Assembly (NCBI RefSeq): GCF_002091985.1
Contig: NZ_MKKX01000018.1
Span: 188,501 to 252,500, forward strand
Origin: Rhodococcus sp. 1163
GTDB taxonomy: Bacteria; Actinomycetota; Actinomycetes; Mycobacteriales; Mycobacteriaceae
Direction of reading: 5' to 3'
Length of the DNA: 64,000 nucleotides
Each line of letters begins with the position of its first letter. Position 1 is the stretch's first letter. Below are positions 58,037 through 64,000 of this stretch, piece after piece. Position numbers and translations under genes: made by a program. A model generated the notes under the pieces. That model saw only the letters and a program-made list of their open reading frames with translations, was not told the origin of the DNA and searched no databases.

Positions 58037-59100
58037 CCTTGGATCCCCCCAGCTTTGCAACGCGAAGCCGAGTTCGTGTACAGCGGCTGATTCACGGTCG
58101 GAAGTCCTGTCGGCAAATTCAGATTGGGTGACGAACCCGGCCCGGCCTTGATGTCGAGACCGCACAGGTAGAAGGTGAACCACGATCCCTGCTGTGCGGT
58201 ACGAACCAATTTGTCGAGCTTCTTCGGCAACGTCTGGATTACCTTCGTCAGGTCATCCTCTCGGTTGTTCAACGTCGTCGCCAACGTGTTCAGTGCAGCG
58301 ATCGAACCCTGAATCGCCGGACGTGTCGGCTCGAGCAGACCAGCCGTCGCATCGGTCAGGCCGGCGAGCGAGGTGACGGCCGAGCCGACGACCTCACGAT
58401 CGGCGGAGAGTCCCGACACCAGTTGCTGGGTATTGACGATCAACGAGTCGAGTTCCTTGTCATGCTGATTGACCGTTTGCAGCACCGTATTGAGATTGGT
58501 GATGACGGCGCCGATCACCTGGTCCTTGTCTGCAACGGTGTTCGTGAGGCTCGCGGTGCTGCGTACCAACTCCGAGATCGTCCCCGACTCACCCTGGAAC
58601 ACTTGGATGATCTGGTACGACAGCTTGTTCACGTCGTCGGCGTTGAGTGTGGTGAACAACGGACGAAAACCGTCGAACAGCGTCGTCAGATTCACAGCGG
58701 GCTTCGTCTGCTCGAGTGGAATTGTCTCACCCGGGTTGATCTTGCGGCCTTGTTCACCGGCACCCTGCTCGAGCGCTATGTAGCGCTGGCCTACCAGGTT
58801 CCGGTACCGCAGATTCGCAGTGACGGTGGCCGGCAGCCAGTCTCGACCCGTAACCGAGAACTCGACTTCGGCCTCGCGCTCGTTGACGATCTTTATGTCT
58901 TTGACGTCACCGACGCGGACGCCTGCGATGCGGACCTCGTCGCCCTTGTTCAGCGACGCCACATCGCTGAACACAGCGCTGTAGGTCTCGCCACCGCCGC
59001 CACTGATGTTGGCAATCGAGAATGCGAGCGTCGCGGTGGCCAAGATCGTCACCACGGCGAACGCGATCAACTTGACGAGTGGAGCAAGAAGTCCCCTCAT
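58033..59100 (-). CDS. mceB: Mce family protein, MceB position
   Basis: A 355-residue protein starting MRGLLAPLVKLIAFAVVTILATATLAF. The MCE domain (YSAVFSDVASLNKGDEVRIAGVRVGDVKDI) precedes a helical region; Cys residues near the end (FYLCGLDI, ASRCKAGG) are typical of MceB. The start at 59100 is fixed by a 4-bp overlap with the mceA stop. Confidence 0.93.
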   Translation of the reverse strand: MRGLLAPLVKLIAFAVVTILATATLAFSIANISGGGGETYSAVFSDVASLNKGDEVRIAGVRVGDVKDIKIVNEREAEVEFSVTGRDWLPATVTANLRYRNLVGQRYIALEQGAGEQGRKINPGETIPLEQTKPAVNLTTLFDGFRPLFTTLNADDVNKLSYQIIQVFQGESGTISELVRSTASLTNTVADKDQVIGAVITNLNTVLQTVNQHDKELDSLIVNTQQLVSGLSADREVVGSAVTSLAGLTDATAGLLEPTRPAIQGSIAALNTLATTLNNREDDLTKVIQTLPKKLDKLVRTAQQGSWFTFYLCGLDIKAGPGSSPNLNLPTGLPTVNQPLYTNSASRCKAGGIQG

Positions 59101-60455
59101 TTGATGGTCACCTCCGCTCCTCTCAGTGCCGGCGCGCCCAAAGTCGTCGTCCACGAGGGAATCTCGTCCGGGGTCACTCCCCCTGCCTGGCCGTAGATCA
59201 CGGCCAGGGTGTCGCGCTCGTAATCGGAACCCTCGTAGCTTGCCGGAGCAGCGTCACCGGTTGTCGCCGCCCGGGGAACTGCCGAGTACTGCGGGACCGG
59301 TAGCTCCGGAACATCTTGCGGGCCTGGGTTTCTGGATGGAACCTGGTAGGAGCCGTCGTTCGCCGAACCACCGGGATACTGGGGAAAGAACTCGCCTGCA
59401 GCAGTGTCCGCCGGGGTGTAGCAGCGCGGTCCGCGATCGTCGAACAATCGCGGCTCATCCTGATTGGGCAAATACCGCCCCTTGGGGTTGACGAAGGATG
59501 CCGAAACGTTGATACCTCGATACTCGTCACCGACGCCGACGACCTCTTGCGCGCGCGCCACAATGGGGGCGAACTGTGCAAATGTGCATCCGAACGACGG
59601 CGAATACTGTGCCAGCAACTCCAGCGCCTCCCGCGAATCGGCAGCGATAGCGATCAGATTCGACGAGTTGGCCTGGAGGAAATCGGCTGTACTCGAACTG
59701 GTCGCCGTCAACGAGGAAATCAACGTATCCACCGCAGGACGCTGTTCTACCAACGTGTTTCCGGTGACACTGAGATTGTCCAGAGCATCGATCAGCTGCG
59801 GAGCCGCATCGGAATACGTCTCGGAGAAGTCGGCAAGGCCACGCAGACCCTGCTGAATATTCGGGAGTTCGGTGTTCAAGCCCTTGAAGATATTGTCCAA
59901 CCGGTCGATCGTGAAGCCGAGCTGTTCTCCGCGCCCGCTCAGCCCCTGCGCGAGCGCACCGAGCGTACTCGCCAGGTCCTGCGGCGGAATCGCTTCGAGC
60001 AACGGCAGCAGATTGTCGAGCAATTGCCCGACCTCGATCGCATTGCCGCTGGTGTCCTGCTTCAACACAGTGCCATTGGTAATCGGCGACGCCGTATCAC
60101 CCGGTGGGACTATCAGCGATACGTACCGCTCACCGAACAACGTCTTCGGAAGCAGCCGAGCCGTGGTGTTCGACGGGATCAACTCCGCCTTGTCCGGATC
60201 AATTGCCAGATGTGCGGTGACGACCCCGTCTTGGGTAGACGCCGAGCGCACCTCACCGACGATGAGGCCACGGACCTTGACGTCTGCGTTGGACGGCAAG
60301 GCGTTGCCGACCGAATCGGTCACGAGATCGATGCTCACGACCTTCTTGAAGGTCTTGTTGTACGAGGTGATCGACCACCCGACGAACAGGATGAGAATCA
60401 AGAAGAATGCAAGCCCGAGCAGTAGTCGCCTCAATCGCGATGGCGAGTCGATCAT
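59097..60455 (-). CDS. mceA: Mce family protein, MceA position
   Basis: A 452-residue protein with one anchor helix (LLLGLAFFLILILFVGW, about residues 11-27). The MCE domain (VSIDLVTDSVGNALPSNADVKVRGLIVGEVRS) and a long helical region follow, ending in a Pro-rich tail. First of the six mce genes; its ATG overlaps the yrbEB stop by 4 bp. Mce complexes import lipids such as sterols or fatty acids; the cargo of this one cannot be read from sequence. Confidence 0.93.
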   Translation of the reverse strand: MIDSPSRLRRLLLGLAFFLILILFVGWSITSYNKTFKKVVSIDLVTDSVGNALPSNADVKVRGLIVGEVRSASTQDGVVTAHLAIDPDKAELIPSNTTARLLPKTLFGERYVSLIVPPGDTASPITNGTVLKQDTSGNAIEVGQLLDNLLPLLEAIPPQDLASTLGALAQGLSGRGEQLGFTIDRLDNIFKGLNTELPNIQQGLRGLADFSETYSDAAPQLIDALDNLSVTGNTLVEQRPAVDTLISSLTATSSSTADFLQANSSNLIAIAADSREALELLAQYSPSFGCTFAQFAPIVARAQEVVGVGDEYRGINVSASFVNPKGRYLPNQDEPRLFDDRGPRCYTPADTAAGEFFPQYPGGSANDGSYQVPSRNPGPQDVPELPVPQYSAVPRAATTGDAAPASYEGSDYERDTLAVIYGQAGGVTPDEIPSWTTTLGAPALRGAEVTIK

Positions 60456-61312
60456 CCGGCAACCCTCACTGTGGTGGTGGTACCCCAGATAGCGAGACTG
60501 AGGAAGAAGTCCAGAACAGCAATCGTCACGATGGCAGTTCGAACGGCGCGTCCCACGGCGACACCCACGCCTGCCGGACCGCCCGAAGCATGGAATCCGT
60601 AGTAGCAATGGATCATGATCAACACGAAGGCGAAGATCAACACCTTCAGGAACGAATACAGAACGTCTTCCGGCGGTAGGAAGAGGTTGAAGTAGTGGTC
60701 GTACGATCCGCCGGACTGGCCGTTGAAGATCGTGCTGATCCCACGTGAAGCGATATACGACGCGAGCAGACCCACGATGTACAAGGGAATGACGGCGACG
60801 AAACCGGCAATCATGCGGGTCGTGACCAAGAACGGCACGCTGGGAACTGCCATGACCTCCAGCGCGTCGATCTCTTCCGAGATGCGCATCGCCCCGAGTT
60901 GCGCAGTGAAGCCGGCTCCGACCGTCGCGGACAGCGCGAGACCGGCGACGATAGGAGCGATTTCGCGGGTATTGACGTATGCGGACAAGAAGCCGGTGAG
61001 GACGGAACTGCCGAGCTGCTCCAGCGCAGCATAACCCTGTAGTCCGACTACGACGCCTGTTGCGCCGGACAGCATCACGATGACACCGATGGTGCCGCCG
61101 ATGACGGCGAGTGCACCGCTACCGAAGGTGACCTCTGCAAGAAGACGCAGAACTTCCTTCTTGTAATGAATCAGAGTCCGAGGTATCCACCCGATGGCAC
61201 GGGCATAGAAGGACATTTGCTCGCCGGCTTTGTCGAGCACGTTCAGCGGTGCACTCGCAACGCGTTTGACGCGCATGAGGGTACGGTCGCCCCGACCTTT
61301 GGAGATGGTCAT
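60452..61312 (-). CDS. yrbEB: YrbE/MlaE-family permease, YrbEB position
   Basis: A 286-residue permease with five or six helices. The MlaE signature is visible in VVGLQGYAALEQLG, IAPIVAGLALSATVGAGFTAQLGAMRISEEIDALEVM and the C-terminal GGPAGVGVAVGRAVRTAIV. Together with YrbEA it forms the transmembrane part of the Mce ABC importer. 6 bp after yrbEA. Confidence 0.95.
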   Translation of the reverse strand: MTISKGRGDRTLMRVKRVASAPLNVLDKAGEQMSFYARAIGWIPRTLIHYKKEVLRLLAEVTFGSGALAVIGGTIGVIVMLSGATGVVVGLQGYAALEQLGSSVLTGFLSAYVNTREIAPIVAGLALSATVGAGFTAQLGAMRISEEIDALEVMAVPSVPFLVTTRMIAGFVAVIPLYIVGLLASYIASRGISTIFNGQSGGSYDHYFNLFLPPEDVLYSFLKVLIFAFVLIMIHCYYGFHASGGPAGVGVAVGRAVRTAIVTIAVLDFFLSLAIWGTTTTVRVAG

Positions 61313-61318
61313 TGCGGG

Positions 61319-62113
61319 TCAGCTTCCCTTCGCCGGAACAACCTGGAGGTAAACCAGGGTGAGAATGAGGTTGGCGAAGAACAACAACAGGAAGGTGATG
61401 ACCACCGTCTGATTCACTGCCTCACCCACGCCCTTCGGACCCGGGTTCGGGTTGAGGCCCTTGTAGGAGGCGATGATTCCGGCGATGAGGCCGAAGATGG
61501 CCGCCTTCAATTCCGCAACGTAGAGATCCGGAAGCTGGGCGAGCGCCGAGAACGACGAGAGATAGGCGCCCGGAGTGCCACCTTGGAGAACGACATTGAA
61601 GAAGTAACCACCGGTGATGCCGACGACCGATACGAGGCCGTTGAGCAGCAACGCGATAAGGATCATCGCGAGGACTCGAGGAACCACCAGTCGATGCACC
61701 GGATCGATACCCAACACGCGCATTGCGTCGATCTCTTCGCGGATCGTCCGGGAACCGAGGTCAGCGGTCACTGCAGAACCGGCAGCGCCGGCAATGAGCA
61801 GTGCAGTCACGATCGGACTTCCCTGCTGAATGACGGCGAGAACACTTGCGGCACCGGTGAAGGACTCTGCACCGAGCTGCTTGATCAACGATCCGGTCTG
61901 CAGTGAAACGACGGCGCCGAACGGAATGGCAACCAGAGCAGTCGGCAAAATCGTGACGCTGGCGATGAACCAGGCCTGCTCGATGAACTCACGAAATTGG
62001 AAAGGCCTTCTGAATGTGTTCCGTGCGACCTCTACGAGCAGTTCGACAATATTTCCGGCTTGCGCAATTCCGGCTTTCGCCGGAGCGAAAACGGATTTTT
62101 TGGAACTGCCCAT
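61319..62113 (-). CDS. yrbEA: YrbE/MlaE-family permease, YrbEA position
   Basis: A 264-residue permease with FGAVVSLQTGSLIKQLGAES, SPIVTALLIAGAAGSAVTADLGSRTIREEIDAMRVLGIDP and GPKGVGEAVNQTVVITF, the diagnostic MlaE blocks including the EEIDAM loop that touches the ATPase. It follows mceG by 5 bp, so the ATPase and permease are co-expressed here. Confidence 0.95.
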   Translation of the reverse strand: MGSSKKSVFAPAKAGIAQAGNIVELLVEVARNTFRRPFQFREFIEQAWFIASVTILPTALVAIPFGAVVSLQTGSLIKQLGAESFTGAASVLAVIQQGSPIVTALLIAGAAGSAVTADLGSRTIREEIDAMRVLGIDPVHRLVVPRVLAMILIALLLNGLVSVVGITGGYFFNVVLQGGTPGAYLSSFSALAQLPDLYVAELKAAIFGLIAGIIASYKGLNPNPGPKGVGEAVNQTVVITFLLLFFANLILTLVYLQVVPAKGS

Positions 62114-62118
62114 AACCC

Positions 62119-63372
62119 TTACTGTCCCCGCCCCTGCGATGGGCCGTGGCCCGGATCGTTGTGCCCCGCCTCGTAACCGGAATTGTCGTACCCGGAATTG
62201 TCCTGACCCGGGTTGCTGTAACCAGCGTTGCCGTAACCAGCGTTGCCGTAAGCAGCGTTGCCGTAAGCAGCGTTGCCGTAACCCTGGTTACTGTAAGCAG
62301 CGTTGTCGTTGACCTGGCCCTGACCGGCTTCGGCGTATGTGCCCTCTTCGTACGAGCCCGCGCCACTGTAGGCCGGAATGTGATCACCCGGGTCGGTGGT
62401 GTCGAGGCTTTCCTGAATGGCGACCTGCGCGCTGTGCGGGAGCGTGTGCATGATCTGTCGTACTCGTTCCTGCCGACGCCCCACCGCCTTGCGCACCGGT
62501 GTGCCTGGGGTGGCCTTCATCTGCGGGACAATGCCTTCGACGTCCTCGACACCGCCGGCATGGTGGCCGGCATCGACCATCGCCTGCTCCTGCGCCATCT
62601 GCGCTTCGTCCTTCTCCTCCGACATTCCGATCGGTCCGATCATCGTGCCGTTCAAGAACTGCTTCACCACCGGCTCGTCGGAGGTCAACAGCACCTCGCG
62701 GGGACCGAACATCACCAGCTGACGACGGAAGAGCATCCCGATGTTGTCCGGGACCGTCCGCGCCAGGTTGATGTTGTGCGAGACGATCAGAATGGTGGCA
62801 TCGATCTCGGCGTTGATATCGATCAAAGTCTGCGAGATGTAGGTCGTGCGCACTGGGTCCAAACCGGAGTCCGGCTCGTCGACGAGGATGATTTCCGGGT
62901 CGAGTACCAGGGCACGGGCCAGGCCGGCGCGCTTACGCATACCGCCGGAAATCTCACCTGGAAGCTTCTCCTCCGCGCCGATCAGACCCGTCAGCTCCAG
63001 CTTCTCCATGACGATCTTGCGGACGTCCGACTCGGACTTCTTCGTGTGCTCACGAAGCGGGAACGCGACATTGTCGTAAAGATTCATCGAGCCGAACAGT
63101 GCGCCGTCCTGGAACAGCACCCCGAACAACTTGCGGATCTCGTAGAGCTCCCGTGAGGAGCACTGCAAGATGTCCGTCCCGTCGATGAAGATCTTGCCGT
63201 GCTCAGGACGGAGCAAACCGATCAACGACTTCAAGAACACCGACTTACCCGTCCCCGACGGCCCCAGCAGCGCACTGACTTCACCCGACGGCAACGTCAA
63301 AGAGACGTCCTGCCAAATCTTCTGTACACCGAAAGACTTGGTCAATCCCTCGACCGAAACCTCGACTCCCAC
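62119..63372 (-). CDS. mceG: MceG (Mkl) ATPase of Mce transporters, with YGNA-repeat tail
   Basis: A 417-residue ABC ATPase. Walker A is LGPSGTGKS, the signature ISGGMRKRAGLARAL, Walker B IILVDEPDSGLDP, followed by the MceG-specific GPREVLLTSDEPVVKQFLNG, IGPIGMSEEKDE and DAGHHAGGVE segments. GTG 63372 (VGVEVSVEGLTKSFG) has GGAGG 5 bases upstream and matches the M. tuberculosis Mkl N-terminus. The last 60-70 residues are an added Tyr/Gly/Asn/Ala-rich repeat tail not seen in Mkl. MceG normally serves all Mce systems of a cell. Confidence 0.95.
   Translation of the reverse strand: MGVEVSVEGLTKSFGVQKIWQDVSLTLPSGEVSALLGPSGTGKSVFLKSLIGLLRPEHGKIFIDGTDILQCSSRELYEIRKLFGVLFQDGALFGSMNLYDNVAFPLREHTKKSESDVRKIVMEKLELTGLIGAEEKLPGEISGGMRKRAGLARALVLDPEIILVDEPDSGLDPVRTTYISQTLIDINAEIDATILIVSHNINLARTVPDNIGMLFRRQLVMFGPREVLLTSDEPVVKQFLNGTMIGPIGMSEEKDEAQMAQEQAMVDAGHHAGGVEDVEGIVPQMKATPGTPVRKAVGRRQERVRQIMHTLPHSAQVAIQESLDTTDPGDHIPAYSGAGSYEEGTYAEAGQGQVNDNAAYSNQGYGNAAYGNAAYGNAGYGNAGYSNPGQDNSGYDNSGYEAGHNDPGHGPSQGRGQ
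62206..62310. repeat. 15-bp tandem repeat in the 3' end of mceG
   Basis: Seven 15-bp units, four of them near-identical (A-S-CAGCGTTGCCGTA, 62221-62280), encode the YGNAA/YGNAG pentapeptides of the MceG tail. The flanking GYDNSGYE repeats are a more diverged continuation. Confidence 0.92.
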
Positions 63373-63694
63373 GCTGACCTCCACAGTTCGTTGACATCGA
63401 CCCTCATGTGGGTTGCGTCACTCTATCGCATGTAAGTGTCCGCACCGACAATGGAGCCTACTGCCGAGTAACAACATCCTCGAATCCGGACCCGGATCCT
63501 GTAGTCAGTGTGACCCATCACAGGGCGGCACGCGGGCAACTCGCCGAATTTTCGCCCGGCTCCGAGTGGAGGCGCTGCGAACGTGCGCCGGTCTGTCGTC
63601 GAACACTGTTTTCTGCGGGTCGAAAAGACCATCCGGTCACCATTCGGCGCGCAAAGCAGAAGGCACGCTCCAAAAGAATTCACTCAAAGAGCAC
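63373..63694. other. mceG upstream region, no gene
   Basis: About 320 bases between the rplL terminator and mceG. It should hold the mce operon promoter; a weak minus-strand -10-like TAGAGT at 63420-63425 is the best I can point to, without a well-spaced -35. I see no open frame with support. Confidence 0.4.
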
Positions 63695-63729
63695 AAAAAG
63701 GGCCATTCCCGTTATGGGAATGGCCCTTT
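63695..63729 (-). terminator. Intrinsic terminator after rplL
   Basis: A perfect 14-bp stem AAAGGGCCATTCCC / GGGAATGGCCCTTT (63697-63710 with 63716-63729) with a 5-base loop is followed on the minus strand by TTTTTGTGC. It ends the rplJ-rplL transcription unit and separates it from mceG. Confidence 0.93.
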
Positions 63730-63769
63730 CGTTGTAACAGAACAGACCGTGAAGACGGCCCATCAAGAA

Positions 63770-64000
63770 TTACTTGATGGAGATCTTCGCGCCTGCTGCT
63801 TCGAGCTTCTCCTTGGCTGCCTCGGCAGCATCCTTGGCAACCTTCTCCAGGATGGCCTTCGGAGCGCTCTCGACGAGATCCTTGGCTTCCTTCAGGCCCA
63901 GGCCGGAAACGACCTCACGGACGACCTTGATGACCTGAATCTTCTTGTCGCCAGCCGACTCGAGCACGACGTCGAACTCGTCCTGCTCTTCTGCAGCCTC
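63770..64000 (-). CDS. rplL: 50S ribosomal protein L7/L12, N-terminus cut by window edge
   Basis: The visible 76 residues run from [47 protein letters not shown] to the end AAGAKISIK. This is the complete C-terminal domain of L7/L12 that recruits the translational GTPases to the ribosome. The N-terminal dimerisation part lies beyond position 64000. Confidence 0.98.
   Translation of the reverse strand, partial: EAAEEQDEFDVVLESAGDKKIQVIKVVREVVSGLGLKEAKDLVESAPKAILEKVAKDAAEAAKEKLEAAGAKISIK

Noticed and set aside
1..64000. rRNA, tRNA, CRISPR array, IS element or prophage
   Set aside because: No rRNA or tRNA sequence, no regularly spaced repeat-spacer array, no transposase or integrase and no terminal inverted repeats were found. 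The tandem repeats lack unique spacers.

Overview
This window is high-GC actinobacterial chromosome, most likely Rhodococcus/Rhodococcoides (Nocardiaceae). The evidence is the rplL / mce / rpoB-rpoC / rpsL-rpsG-fusA-tuf order, an acyl-CoA block in the same order as Mycobacterium echA7-fadE10-accA2-accD2-fadE13, a 13E12-type HNH protein with an actinobacterial SOS box, and many 4-bp ATGA/GTGA gene overlaps. No rRNA, tRNA, CRISPR array, transposase or prophage was seen.

Layout. 1-413: 5' part of a flavin reductase (minus). 540-2949: five-gene Asp23/Gls24 envelope module (plus). 3036-7486: str operon rpsL-rpsG-fusA-tuf (minus) with a strong terminator after tuf. 7793-18715: one long minus-strand operon, starting at a TIGR03084 protein and an AtuA-like protein, then two acyl-CoA dehydrogenases, a biotin-dependent acyl-CoA carboxylase, an enoyl-CoA hydratase, a TetR regulator and two DUF3558 lipoproteins. 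A perfect 18-bp inverted repeat sits at its promoter. 19292-21193: SOS-type promoter and a DUF222/HNH protein containing two 6-bp microsatellites. 21645-24846: two MFS transporters. 24903-28810: aroQ, a DsbA-like/VKOR pair, RidA, and a transglycosylase-NlpC/P60 wall hydrolase with a CRP-type and a KstR-type box upstream. 28870-29649: acyl-ACP thioesterase.

29568-35275 is a six-gene minus-strand operon: bioY, CoA ligase, thiolase, ECF ATPase, ECF T-component, second CoA ligase. A perfect BioQ-like palindrome precedes it. It joins a complete biotin ECF importer to acyl-activating and thiolase enzymes. 35364-40376 holds a histidine phosphatase, small enzymes and a Tat-exported cholesterol-oxidase-like flavoenzyme. 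40439-40652 is an array of near-identical 59-bp terminator repeats shared with the end of rpoC. 40669-48242 is rpoB-rpoC.

48815-63372 (minus) is a whole Mce lipid-import locus, mceG-yrbEA-yrbEB-mceABCDEF plus two Mce-associated proteins. It is followed, just upstream of rpoB, by an 853-residue fusion of a class III aminotransferase with an acyl-ACP-reductase-like domain. That fusion could convert an acyl thioester to an aldehyde and then to an amine. The window ends inside rplL.

The two best candidates for undescribed biology are the biotin-regulated ligase/thiolase/ECF operon and the aminotransferase-reductase fusion. In-frame tandem repeats in six genes are a recurring local oddity.
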